From assembly GCA_027485405.1 (NCBI GenBank), contig JAIXRB010000034.1, forward strand, positions 1 to 13,120: 13,120 bases of DNA, in the 5' to 3' direction. The notes under the pieces were generated by a model. That model was not told where the DNA came from. It did not search any database and was given only the letters and a program-made list of their open reading frames with translations. This DNA is from Leptospiraceae bacterium. GTDB lineage: Bacteria > Spirochaetota > Leptospiria > Leptospirales > Leptospiraceae. The position numbers and the translations under genes were made by a program. Shown piece by piece: positions 1-7,929 of the stretch (position 1 is the stretch's first letter; each line of letters starts with the position of its first letter).

Positions 1-738
1 AAAAAGGATTTAAATGAAATGGATATCGATAGTTTTCTTGAGGAAAGCCAAAGATACTTACTTCAAATAAAAAATGGAAAACAAGAGGTTATTCTAAATT
101 CACCTAAATACCTAATCATTGCTGAGGATGAGAAGAAATTAAAGGAGCAATCTCAATTAACGAAGTATAATTTAGCTCCTCAAACAGAAGTGTTTTTTTC
201 CTATATGAAGAGAAGACCCCAGACCTTCGCTTTAGATCAGGGTCCCTTGGACGTTCGCGTGATGGATGTCACAGAATATCGTGGAGATTTATTTAGTTTT
301 GGATTGAATATGAGAGTTCCGCTATGGTCCGCACTCAAGTGGGACGCCATCACGGACGAGACAGAACAAAATGCGAAAGTAGGGGGTATCTCGAAGGAAA
401 AAATATTAAATCAGCTAACATCCGACTTTGACAAAGGACTAACGACCATCGATGGTTTAAAAGAGCAGATAGATATAGTTGAAAAATATTTGATACCTCA
501 ATTGGAAAAATCAGCTACTTCCAGTATGTCTCTTTATGGACCTGGAAAGGCAAATTTACAAGAGAGCATTTTGGCAAAAGTGGAAGTTTTGTCCGCCAAA
601 TTGAAATTACTTGATTTGAAGGAAAAAAGAAACGAAGCGATTTTACAGTCATTGCAGCTAGTTGGAAAAGTTTATCGGGATAAAGAGCATGATTCTCATA
701 AATCAATGAATCAATCTTTTTTAGGAGCAGTCAAATGA
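1..738 (+). CDS. TolC/CusC-family outer-membrane efflux channel, 3' part (5' end outside window)
   Basis: This is the C-terminal part of an outer-membrane factor that would form the exit duct of the metal efflux system encoded just downstream. The frame is already open at base 1, so the start lies outside the window; the ATG at 19 is internal. About 245 residues are visible. They alternate long charged, helix-prone stretches rich in Lys, Glu, Gln and Leu with a short strand-like segment, SFGLNMRVPLW (bases 295-328), the pattern TolC proteins show where the second half of the barrel begins. The last 100 residues are again helical, as expected for the periplasmic helices. The stop codon overlaps the adaptor start as ATGA (735-738), implying translational coupling. 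The assignment rests on this fold pattern plus the CusB-CusA neighbours. No individual motif proves metal specificity. Confidence 0.82.
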   Translation, partial: KKDLNEMDIDSFLEESQRYLLQIKNGKQEVILNSPKYLIIAEDEKKLKEQSQLTKYNLAPQTEVFFSYMKRRPQTFALDQGPLDVRVMDVTEYRGDLFSFGLNMRVPLWSALKWDAITDETEQNAKVGGISKEKILNQLTSDFDKGLTTIDGLKEQIDIVEKYLIPQLEKSATSSMSLYGPGKANLQESILAKVEVLSAKLKLLDLKEKRNEAILQSLQLVGKVYRDKEHDSHKSMNQSFLGAVK

Positions 739-1787
739 AGTTTATAAAATCTACATTCCTCGTTTTAGTCATTGGTTTATTTTTTCAAACTTGCACAAAA
801 AAGACAAAAGAAATTTATCATTGTCCGATGCATCCTAGTTATACGTCTGATAAGCCTGGTCAGTGCCCAATTTGCAACATGGATCTGGTAAAAATTGAAG
901 CTTCCGAGCACAGGGAGGACCATAGCGATCATGCAGTTTCTTCGGTAAATGAAGCAGATGTAAATATGGGAAAAAAGGACGAATTATTAAAAAGTGAGGA
1001 TGTCTTAAACCTATCTTCCGATAAACAGCAATCCATAGGAATCAAAACAGATTTTGTCATGAGACGGATGTTAAATAAAGAACTGAATATTTATTCTAGT
1101 GTTGCCTATGATCCAGATTTGTACAACGCATTGGTTGAATATAAATCTGCGCAAAGAACTGAGGAATTTCTTTCAGATTCTAAATCTGGAGGCAATCAAA
1201 ACCTAGATCTACGTTTGAGACAATTGGGACTTAGCAAACAACAAATTCGATTGTGGACCTCAGGGCAAATAGATCCGACTGAATTAATATTAGGTGGTAA
1301 TTCAGGAAGAGGTCATATCTATTCCCAAATCTATGAAGCAGACTTGCGGATCGCAAAAGTAGGTCTTCCCGTCGTGTTTACTACAGATGTTTATCCTGAT
1401 GTAACCTTTAAGGGTAACATAAAAAGCATTGATACAATTCTGGATAAAAGCAATCGAACTCTCAGACTTCGAAGTGAAATTGCAGATCCGAAACAATTGC
1501 TGAAGCCGCAAATGTTTGGACAAATCGTGATTCGCATTCCACTCAATCAACTGTTAAGCTTACCCACTTCATCGATACTTGATACAGGGAATCAAAAGAT
1601 AGTCTATGTAAAGATTGATAAAGACAAGTTCCGATCGGTAATGATCAAAACTGGAACTGTTGCTGGAGAATGGACAGAAGTTAGAGAAGGAGTGGAGGAA
1701 GGGGCGGAAGTCGTTTCAGAATCCACCTTCCTTATAGATTCGGAAGCCAAGATTCGATTTGGCAATAACGCGTCTCACAAACATTAG
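735..1787 (+). CDS. cusB: CusB-like periplasmic adaptor lipoprotein with N-terminal heavy-metal-binding domain
   Basis: A 350-residue membrane-fusion protein that would link the inner-membrane pump to the outer-membrane channel and hand metal to the pump. The N-terminus is a lipoprotein signal with lipobox FQTC (Cys20). Residues 28-51 form a heavy-metal-binding domain with YHCPMHP, then CPIC and NMDL; Cys30, His33, Cys44, Cys47 and Met49 are likely ligands. A His/Asp/Glu-rich linker follows (EHREDHSDH). The segment VAYDPDLYNALVEY and the downstream RLRQLGLSKQQI match the hairpin/lipoyl part of HMBD-bearing CusB relatives. About residues 190-275 form the beta-barrel domain (QIYEADLRIAKVG, then LLKPQMFGQI), followed by the membrane-proximal domain. 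The C-terminus ends in HKH. It overlaps the channel gene by 4 bases and lies 17 bases before the pump gene. Copper/silver specificity is inferred from the pump and the metal-binding domain. Confidence 0.92.
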   Translation: MKFIKSTFLVLVIGLFFQTCTKKTKEIYHCPMHPSYTSDKPGQCPICNMDLVKIEASEHREDHSDHAVSSVNEADVNMGKKDELLKSEDVLNLSSDKQQSIGIKTDFVMRRMLNKELNIYSSVAYDPDLYNALVEYKSAQRTEEFLSDSKSGGNQNLDLRLRQLGLSKQQIRLWTSGQIDPTELILGGNSGRGHIYSQIYEADLRIAKVGLPVVFTTDVYPDVTFKGNIKSIDTILDKSNRTLRLRSEIADPKQLLKPQMFGQIVIRIPLNQLLSLPTSSILDTGNQKIVYVKIDKDKFRSVMIKTGTVAGEWTEVREGVEEGAEVVSESTFLIDSEAKIRFGNNASHKH

Positions 1788-1804
1788 TCTTTTGGAGAAA
1801 TAGA

Positions 1805-4800
1805 ATGATCCAATCAATAATCCGATTTTCCGCTCTTAATAAGTATCTTATAATAGTTTTAACTGTTATAACTCTCGTCATATCTTATGTAGCAATGAAA
1901 GCTATACCCTTGGATGCTATACCTGATCTCTCTGACACACAGGTGATAATTTATTCTAAATGGGATAGAAGTCCAGATATAATTGAAGACCAAGTAACAT
2001 ATCCTATCATTACCTCATTATTAGGTGCACCTAAGATCAAGGTGGTTCGGGGATTTTCCGATTTTGGATTTTCCTACGTATTTGTGGTATTTCAAGATGG
2101 GACAGATCTTTATTGGGCTAGATCGCGGGTTCTTGAATATCTTTCTCGCATTCAATCCGCCTTACCTCCCGGTGTGAAAACTGAGCTTGGACCGGATGCA
2201 AGTGCTGTGGGATGGGTATATCAATATGCTCTCGTCGATAAGACAGGCAATAATTCGCTCTCTGATTTGAGAACTTTTCAAGACTTCCATCTGAAATACC
2301 TGCTCAATGCCGTTCCCGGTGTTTCGGAAGTAGCGGGAATTGGTGGTTTCAAAAAACAATATCAAATTACTGTTAATCAATATGCGCTTAGGTCTTACAA
2401 TATTGGATTTGAGACGATGATTCAAAAAATTAGAGAAAGCAACCTAGACACTGGAGGTAGGCTTATCGAATTTTCTGGAGCGGAGTATATGGTACGTGGT
2501 CGCGGTTATTTAAAGTCACTTAGTGATATTGAAAATATTCCACTCGCAACCGATTCGCTCGGCATTCCTGTATTACTAAAGAATGTAGCAAGTGTTCAGT
2601 TTGGACCAGATATACGACGAGGTGTCACGGATTTGAATGGAGAAGGGGACGTAGTCGCTGGTACAATTGTGATGCGGCATGGTGAAAATGCATTGAATGT
2701 AATTGATAGAGTAAAAGCTAAAATTGAAGATATCAAAAAGAATCTACCTACTCGAACAGAAATAATTCCAACGTATGATCGATCCGAATTGATCAATCAC
2801 GCTATATCCAATCTCAAATTTAAACTGGTTGAGGAGATGATTATAGTATCACTGGTAATATTAATTTTTCTCTGGCATTTCCCTTCGGCCATCATCCCAA
2901 TTTTGACGATACCGATTTCGGTAATTATTGCTTTCATTCCGATGTTCATTTTTGATCTAAATGCTAACATAATGTCTCTATCTGGCATGGCAATTTCTAT
3001 CGGGGTTCTTGTAGATGGAGCAATCGTCGAAGTTGAAAATGCATATAAAAAATTAGAAGAGTGGGAATCAGGTGGAAGGATAGGAGATTATCACGTCGTT
3101 CGTCTTGAGGCATTACTCGAAGTTGGTCCGTCTGTATTTTTTTCACTCTTAGTTATTGCAGTCGCATTTTTACCAATTTTTACACTTCTTGATCAGGAAG
3201 GCAGATTATTTCGACCTTTAGCATATACTAAAAATATCACTATGGCAGTGGCGGCATTGCTTGCAATCACCCTTGATCCTGCAGTAAGAATGCTATTTAC
3301 TCGGATGGATCCCATGATTTTTAAAAATGCGTTAGTAACAAGACTCGCTAATTCCTTATTTGTTGGAAAATACTATCCTGAGAAAAATCATCCGATTAGT
3401 AAGATTTTATTTAAATATTACGAACCTGCCTGTCTCTGGGTATTGAAAAAACCAAAGCAGGTTATTCTTTCTTCCCTATTACTCGTAATCCTTGCCATCC
3501 CCATATTCTTTTCGTTAGGTTCCGAGTTTATGCCTCCTTTGTATGAAGAATCATTACTTTATATGCCAACCACGATGCCAGGAATCTCGGTAGCTGAGGC
3601 ACAGAATTTAATGATTACCATGGATAAAAAGATTAAGAGCTTTCCCGAAGTCCAAAGTGTCTTTGGCAAGGCTGGGAGATCTGATACGGCAACAGATAGT
3701 GCTCCTTTCTCTATGATGGAAACAGTTATTCTTCTAAAGCCAAAGGAAGAATGGAGGCTGGCCAATCGTTTCTATTCCAATTGGCCCCGCATTTTCCATT
3801 TTCCTTTCCTATTGTTTGTTCCAGAGCGAATCAATAAAGATGAGCTTATCAAAATCATGAACGATCAGTTGCAATTTCCAGGGGCAACTAATGCCTGGAC
3901 GATGCCGATTAAAGCACGCATCGATATGTTGAGCACGGGTATGAGAACTCCAATAGGGATCAAGATACTTGGTTCTTCCCTTGAGGAAATAGAAAAAATC
4001 GGTATTCAGATAGAAGATCAATTGAAGAAGAATAGGGAAATTAGAAGCGTTTTTGCGGAACGAACGGCAGGTGGTTATTTTTTAGACATTGATCTTCGAA
4101 GAGACAAGCTCGCTCGGTATAATATCTCGGTTGAATCCGCAGAACAGATCATAGTTGCCGCAATCGGAGGAGAACCAATCACACAAACAATTGAGGGGAG
4201 GGAACGATTTTCTGTAAATATACGTTATCCGAGAGACCAAAGGGATTCAATCGATAAGATTCGTTCTATTCTTGTGCCTACTCAAGAATTTGGGCATATA
4301 CCCATTGGCGAAATTGCAAACATATACACAAAAACTGGTCCTTCTATGATACGCGATGAAAATGGTTTTCTCGCCGGGTATGTTTATGTTGATCCTTCAA
4401 CCAGTGACATTGGAGGCTTTGTCGAAAAGGCCAAAAGAGAAATCGACAAAAATATTAAGCTACCTGCGGGTTATTCGCTTATTTGGAGCGGGCAGTATGA
4501 AAATATGCTACGCGTTAAAGAGCGAATGACTTATATATTGCCCTTAACTCTTCTCTTGATATTTTTTCTTATCTACTTAAATACAAAATCATATATTAAG
4601 ACAGCAATAGTTATGTTAGCGGTTCCCTTTTCACTGATAGGGGCCGTCTCCTTACTCTATATCCTCGACTATCAAATGTCCATTGCGGTTTGGGTGGGCA
4701 TGATTGCACTTATGGGACTCGACGCGGAAACCGGCGTATTTATGTTATTGTATTTAGATCTTTCTTACCATGATGCAGAGAAAAAGAATCTGCTCAAGAA

Positions 4801-5056
4801 CCAAGCAGAACTGAAAAATGCAATAGTCCATGGAGCGGTTCATAGAATTAGGCCAAAGATCATGACGGTCGTGGCGGCGATGCTTGGACTACTGCCGATT
4901 ATGTGGTCGGACGGAACAGGCTCAGACGTCATGAAACGAATCGCCGCTCCGATGGTAGGTGGACTAGTTACCAGTTTCATTCTTGAGCTGTTAATTTATC
5001 CGCCGATTTATCTGCTATGGAAAGAAAGAGAGCTTAAGTTAAAGGAGCATTGGTGA
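1805..5056 (+). CDS. cusA: CusA-like heavy-metal RND efflux pump, Cu(I)/Ag(I) type
   Basis: A 1083-residue proton-driven inner-membrane transporter, full length for the HME-RND family. It starts at ATG 1805 behind a GGAG at 1794-1797. One membrane helix lies near residues 12-32, a block of helices at about 340-500, another at about 552-572, and the last block at about 905-1075, with two large periplasmic loops between. By eye alignment with E. coli CusA, the methionine triad is kept: Met587 (in LLYMPTTMPG), Met637 (in SAPFSMMET) and Met708 (in ARIDMLSTGM) correspond to Met573, Met623 and Met672. The proton-relay residues also appear conserved: Asp404 in VDGAIVEVEN, Glu975 in LDAETGVFML and Lys1018 in RIRPKIMTV. 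About 20 extra residues before Met708 (NWPRIFHFPFLLF and flanks) occur in many non-enterobacterial CusA proteins. The triad favours copper/silver over Zn/Co/Ni. The prediction is strong for family and good for substrate. Confidence 0.95.
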   Translation: MIQSIIRFSALNKYLIIVLTVITLVISYVAMKAIPLDAIPDLSDTQVIIYSKWDRSPDIIEDQVTYPIITSLLGAPKIKVVRGFSDFGFSYVFVVFQDGTDLYWARSRVLEYLSRIQSALPPGVKTELGPDASAVGWVYQYALVDKTGNNSLSDLRTFQDFHLKYLLNAVPGVSEVAGIGGFKKQYQITVNQYALRSYNIGFETMIQKIRESNLDTGGRLIEFSGAEYMVRGRGYLKSLSDIENIPLATDSLGIPVLLKNVASVQFGPDIRRGVTDLNGEGDVVAGTIVMRHGENALNVIDRVKAKIEDIKKNLPTRTEIIPTYDRSELINHAISNLKFKLVEEMIIVSLVILIFLWHFPSAIIPILTIPISVIIAFIPMFIFDLNANIMSLSGMAISIGVLVDGAIVEVENAYKKLEEWESGGRIGDYHVVRLEALLEVGPSVFFSLLVIAVAFLPIFTLLDQEGRLFRPLAYTKNITMAVAALLAITLDPAVRMLFTRMDPMIFKNALVTRLANSLFVGKYYPEKNHPISKILFKYYEPACLWVLKKPKQVILSSLLLVILAIPIFFSLGSEFMPPLYEESLLYMPTTMPGISVAEAQNLMITMDKKIKSFPEVQSVFGKAGRSDTATDSAPFSMMETVILLKPKEEWRLANRFYSNWPRIFHFPFLLFVPERINKDELIKIMNDQLQFPGATNAWTMPIKARIDMLSTGMRTPIGIKILGSSLEEIEKIGIQIEDQLKKNREIRSVFAERTAGGYFLDIDLRRDKLARYNISVESAEQIIVAAIGGEPITQTIEGRERFSVNIRYPRDQRDSIDKIRSILVPTQEFGHIPIGEIANIYTKTGPSMIRDENGFLAGYVYVDPSTSDIGGFVEKAKREIDKNIKLPAGYSLIWSGQYENMLRVKERMTYILPLTLLLIFFLIYLNTKSYIKTAIVMLAVPFSLIGAVSLLYILDYQMSIAVWVGMIALMGLDAETGVFMLLYLDLSYHDAEKKNLLKNQAELKNAIVHGAVHRIRPKIMTVVAAMLGLLPIMWSDGTGSDVMKRIAAPMVGGLVTSFILELLIYPPIYLLWKERELKLKEHW

Positions 5057-5205
5057 GGAAATGAATCTTAGGTAACTATCGAAATGAAAAAACAAAGGCT
5101 AGCCTATGGACCCGATACGCACCGAATGTAAAAATCATTATTTGGTGATCCAACCGCTTTTACTAAACTGATTTGTCTGGAGCAAACATTTCAGACTCTC
5201 GGTAA

Positions 5206-5446
5206 GTATATACTGGGAGGAAAGAACATCGCAAGCATTCTAAAAATCTGGATTTCTGCAGGAAAATGAGGCATGGCGACAACGAAAAGGATAAAGATTC
5301 TACGAAAAAATTCGATTTCCAATTCCTCGCGCTGTATCACTCTGCGATCGCGTAACGAGAATTATGGAAAACTAGCCGAAGCGAATGTCGATGAAATTCA
5401 AAATCAGATGAATCGCATGTTAGGTGAATCTATGAGAATCGCATAA
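5206..5446 (+). pseudogene. Decayed frame resembling a DUF305 (CopM-type) metal-resistance protein
   Basis: There is no intact gene between cusA and the NHL gene, but two frames read like one broken protein. Bases 5206-5355 encode a His/Lys-rich stretch (EHRKHSKN, MRHGD) followed by KFDFQFLALYHSAIA, close to the DUF305 signature in which FD..FL is followed by a His-His-x-Ser-Ala-Ile-Ala core. The Met-Ile-Pro and one of the two histidines are missing. A stop follows, and the frame continues shifted: bases 5370-5446 encode KLAEANVDEIQNQMNRML, resembling the C-terminal LAE...I...Q..EI.QM part of DUF305. Genes of this family often sit beside copper efflux systems, which fits the position. A frame open to 5084, with stops at 5129 and 5267, may hold the 5' remains or be chance. 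The resemblance is judged from memory and is modest. Confidence 0.38.
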
Positions 5447-5477
5447 TATTCCTGTTTCGAGCGATATTTAAGGCACA

Positions 5478-5756
5478 ATCTTTCGTATTTTATGATTATT
5501 GTAGTCAGCAACATAAACATTACCTGAGGAATCTACTGCGACTCCTCTGGGATTATTAAAACTAGCCGAAGTTCCAGTCGCATCAGTGCTCCCCGATATT
5601 CCAGAACCTGCAAGTGTTGTCACAAGTCCTGCACTTGATATCTTTCGTATTTTATTATTAAACATGCCAGCAACATAAACATTACCTGAGGAATCTACTG
5701 CGACTCCATGAGGAATATCAAAACTAGCAGAAGTTCCAGTCGCATCTGTGCTCCCT
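5478..5756 (-). repeat. 162-bp direct repeat inside the NHL gene
   Basis: Bases 5478-5594 and 5640-5756 are nearly the same DNA at an exact 162-base offset (54 codons). Long identical runs include the segment from 5507 to about 5545, which matches 5669 to about 5707. Each copy encodes one NHL repeat. The low divergence, including at third codon positions, points to recent tandem duplication or ongoing gene conversion between propeller blades. Confidence 0.85.
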
Positions 5757-6055
5757 TGTGTTCCCGAACCTGCGAAGGTTGTTACAACGGCTCCCGAATT
5801 AACTGATATATTGATATTTGAACTTCCATTACCAAACCCATTAACAGCAGATATGGTATAGACAGTAGTTGACTGAATTCCTGTAGGTGTCCCACTGATC
5901 GCACACGAACTAGCATTTATAACCAAACCCGCAGGCAACGTTGGTGACGAAGAACAGCCAGTTGGTGTGCTTCCTCCAAGAGTCGGAGTCAAAGTTGTAA
6001 TCGCAGAGTATTGTGTATAAGTAAATGTTGAGCCAGAGTAACTTACCGTTGGTGC

Positions 6056-6121
6056 TGTTCCAGTCGTTCCCGTTCCTGCTGTGCCGGTCGTTGTTCCAGT
6101 CGTTCCCGCTGTCCCTGTTGT
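6056..6121 (-). repeat. Thr/Gly-coding low-complexity linker repeat
   Basis: On the minus strand this stretch is built from GGA/ACT/ACG/ACA-type codons and encodes a Thr-Gly-Thr-Thr-Gly linker. A 16-base unit, GTTCCAGTCGTTCCCG on the plus strand, occurs at 6057-6072 and again at 6093-6108, 36 bases apart. Such tracts can change length by slippage. The reading frame of the NHL gene is lost directly at its 5' edge. Confidence 0.7.
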
Positions 6122-6193
6122 TCACCACTTAGGAACAAGATAGGGGTTTTTCCAAGAGTGAGCCCCCAAATCCAGGATGGTACGACAAGGTCA

Positions 6194-6230
6194 GATAGGT
6201 TACAAAACAGACAACTCACATAGGTGACAC
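6194..6230 (+). repeat. Left imperfect inverted repeat of the IS481 element
   Basis: It pairs with 7442-7478 (25 of 37 positions). The end also contains two similar half-units, TAGGTTACA and TAGGTGACA, about 20 bases apart, which may be transposase-binding subsites. Confidence 0.65.
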
Positions 6231-6257
6231 TTACAATGTGTATCGGAGGAAAACCCG

Positions 6258-7439
6258 ATGCCTTGGAAGGAGACCAATGTGATAGAAGAAAGGATGAAAT
6301 TCATTGCCAGCATTAAAAATGGGGAATGGGCATTTGCGGATGTCTGCCGAGATTTTGGCATATCAAGGAAAACTGGCTACAAGTATCTGAAAAACTACAA
6401 GACAGAAGGCATTGAGGGGCTAAAAGAAAAGCCGAGGGCTCGTAAAACTCAATCTAATGCAACGAATGAAAACACGGTTAGATTGATTGTGGAAATGAGG
6501 GAATTGCATCCATCCTGGGGTCCAAAGAAACTCCTTTGGTCGCTTCAGGCAAAGTACCATCGTCAAAAAAAATGGCCGAGTAAAACAACGATTGGAAACA
6601 TTCTCAAAAAGAAAGGTCTGGTTAAAATTAAACGGAAGCGGCAACGCACACCAACAACTCTTTTTCCCTTTTCTGATGTTCATTTACCAAACGATGTCTG
6701 GTGTGTCGATTTTAAAGGACATTTCACAGTAGGGAATGGAAAGAGATGCGATCCATTAACGATTACGGATGCGCATAGTCGATTTTTACTAGCCTGTGAA
6801 ATACTTGATAAAGCCAATACGGAGCAAACAAAACGTATATTTGAGAGAGTTTTTAAAGAGTATGGACTACCTAGTGCCATTAAATCGGACAACGGTTCTC
6901 CATTTGCAAGCAGAGCGATTGGGGGTCTGAGTGAGCTCTCAGTATGGTGGTTGAAGCTTGGCATTCGGCCAGAACGGATTGAACCCGGTAAACCTCAGCA
7001 AAACGGTCGACATGAAAGAATGCATCGAACCTTAAAACAGGAAACCGCTTTACCACCTAGATCATCTCTTGAGGAACAGCAATGTGCATTTGATCACTTT
7101 AGATACGAGTTCAACCACGAAAGACCACATGAAGCGTTGGGATTTGAAACCCCGTCAAAGCTCTATATACCATCTGTAAGAGAATTCCCGAGTAAACTCG
7201 TTGAGATGGCATACCCAACGCACATGACGGAAGATCGTGTTCATGAAAGTGGCTTCGCTCAATACGAAGCACACCGAATCTATCTCGGGAATCCGTTGAT
7301 AGGTGAAGTTATTGGATTTGAAGAAGTAACCGATAGGTTTTGTAAGATCTATTTTGCGTCAGCGATCATTGGAATTCTAGATTTATACACAAGTAAAGTC
7401 TTGAAATACCAAAAGCTCTTGCATAGAATAGATGAATAA
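6258..7439 (+). CDS. IS481-family transposase (DDE recombinase)
   Basis: A 393-residue, apparently intact transposase that would cut and join the ends of the element around it. The start ATG 6258 follows a strong GGAGGA at 6245-6250. An N-terminal helix-turn-helix is visible around residues 22-48 (FADVCRDFGISRKTGYKYL), followed by a second basic DNA-binding region with HPSWGPKKL. The RNase-H-fold core carries the acidic triad: Asp151 in CVDFKGHF, Asp211 in KSDNGSPF and Glu253 in NGRHERMHRTLK. The FNHERPHEALG motif after the third acidic residue is typical of IS481 and related integrase-core transposases. The C-terminal 90 residues are an extension seen in longer IS481 members. The length and full triad give no sign of inactivation. 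Confidence 0.95.
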   Translation: MPWKETNVIEERMKFIASIKNGEWAFADVCRDFGISRKTGYKYLKNYKTEGIEGLKEKPRARKTQSNATNENTVRLIVEMRELHPSWGPKKLLWSLQAKYHRQKKWPSKTTIGNILKKKGLVKIKRKRQRTPTTLFPFSDVHLPNDVWCVDFKGHFTVGNGKRCDPLTITDAHSRFLLACEILDKANTEQTKRIFERVFKEYGLPSAIKSDNGSPFASRAIGGLSELSVWWLKLGIRPERIEPGKPQQNGRHERMHRTLKQETALPPRSSLEEQQCAFDHFRYEFNHERPHEALGFETPSKLYIPSVREFPSKLVEMAYPTHMTEDRVHESGFAQYEAHRIYLGNPLIGEVIGFEEVTDRFCKIYFASAIIGILDLYTSKVLKYQKLLHRIDE

Positions 7440-7441
7440 TT

Positions 7442-7478
7442 GTGTAACCCATGTGGGTTGTTCACAGTGTTACCGATG
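7442..7478 (-). repeat. Right imperfect inverted repeat of the IS481 element
   Basis: It begins 3 bases after the transposase stop codon, a normal spacing for a compact IS. Its reverse complement matches the left end with the core ACAAC.CACAT.GGT.ACAC and an outer AT.GGT.ACA. Confidence 0.65.
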
Positions 7479-7875
7479 TGCCTTTCCTTACAAATTTTAG
7501 TATATTATAATGAGACATAAGGTATATTATGGGAAGCGGCAGATTGCATCATGTAATAATCTACTCCAAATACTGATCGTTCCATCAAAAAAAAATTACG
7601 AATCAAACCCTCGGATGAGTTCCTTTGGTAATTTGTCAAAGCCTGTAACATCCACTTCGATGCCCTTGCTTTGCAACAGGTTTAGGATTGACATGGCAAA
7701 TTGGTCGCATTAGGAATCAGGTGGGTCTCCCCATATTTGAGCGGAATTTGCTTCATAGTAAAATTCAGAAGCAATCGTTCCTGGGCAATGTCCGAGAACT
7801 CGATTCAATACATTCATTGGAAAAGATCAAGATAGGAATAGGTCGATTGTGATAAAAGAGTAAATTCAATCCAAA
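7479..7875. other. Gene-poor stretch with broken minus-strand coding fragments
   Basis: No intact gene is seen. On the minus strand, one short frame reads MSILNLLQSKGIEVDVTGF and on to a stop at 7596 (7596-7694, 32 residues). Upstream in the same frame, beyond one TAA, lies a second protein-like piece, VLGHCPGTIASEFYYEA. An overlapping frame offers MKQIPLKYGETHL. The pieces look like remains of one or two decayed genes, but none is recognised. The left copy of the 54-bp repeat starts at 7876. This debris lies between the IS481 element and the toxin island, consistent with repeated rearrangement. Confidence 0.4.
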
Positions 7876-7929
7876 CTATCGGAATGAATGTTTGTTATAC
7901 GATTTTTGCGAAAAAAGTTGGACACTACC
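7876..7929 (-). repeat. Left copy of 54-bp inverted repeat bounding the toxin island
   Basis: The 54 bases match the reverse complement of 11052-11105 at 51 positions. The inner end reads GGTAGTGTCCAAC on the minus strand and includes the stop codon (TAG) of the lipoprotein gene ending at 7925. The middle holds TTTTTGCGAAAAA, a near-palindrome, next to GTTATACG. The outer end is CTATCGGAATGA. Relative to its cassette it lies directly downstream, in the same orientation as the right copy. Confidence 0.92.

Larger units (their letters stand above)
5468..6121 (-). pseudogene. NHL-repeat surface protein, 5'-truncated near an insertion sequence
   Basis: The frame runs from an upstream stop (TGA at 6124-6122) to TAA at 5468 and codes for about 217 residues, but it has no signal peptide or convincing start; a TTG at 5992 would skip the linker. 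In order it shows a Thr/Gly/Ala linker (bases 6056-6121), a putative Ig-like domain of the He_PIG type (PAGLVINASSCAISGTPTG) and two 54-residue NHL beta-propeller repeats. Each repeat has TTxAGSG, then GVAVDSSGNVYVA and NKIRKI or HKIRKI. Such proteins in Leptospira are normally secreted lipoproteins with many NHL repeats, so both the export signal and most of the propeller appear to be missing. The break lies about 70 bases outside the recognised left inverted repeat of the IS481 element. The intact gene was probably an exported binding protein; this copy is probably not exported. Confidence 0.7.
6194..7478 (+). mobile_element. IS481-family insertion sequence
   Basis: A single-transposase insertion sequence of about 1.3 kb. 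The ends are recognised by an imperfect inverted repeat: 6194-6230 against the reverse complement of 7442-7478 matches at 25 of 37 positions. The best part is ACAAC.CACAT.GGT.ACAC. The exact outer ends are uncertain, because similarity may continue a few bases outward (AAGG on both sides). No credible target-site duplication was found: the 9-base word gttgttcac at 6117-6125 recurs at 7457-7465, but the right copy lies inside the inverted repeat. The transposase is intact, so the element may still be active. Confidence 0.78.

Noticed and set aside
5074..5088. AACTATCGAAATGAA resembles the outer end of the 54-bp repeat (AACTATCGGAATGAA)
   Set aside because: Only about 15 bases match; the similarity stops before the rest of the repeat, so a third copy cannot be claimed.
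5910..6128. 72-residue minus-strand frame rich in Asn/Ser/Trp
   Set aside because: It is the shifted-frame translation of the Thr/Gly-coding repeat; the odd composition comes from the repeat.
6117..7465. 9-base direct repeat gttgttcac at 6117-6125 and 7457-7465 as a target-site duplication of the IS
   Set aside because: The right copy lies inside the recognised inverted repeat (7442-7478), and sequence beyond it does not continue the NHL reading frame.
7510..7713. 67-residue plus-strand open frame
   Set aside because: It has no ribosome binding site or domain and lies opposite more protein-like minus-strand fragments.
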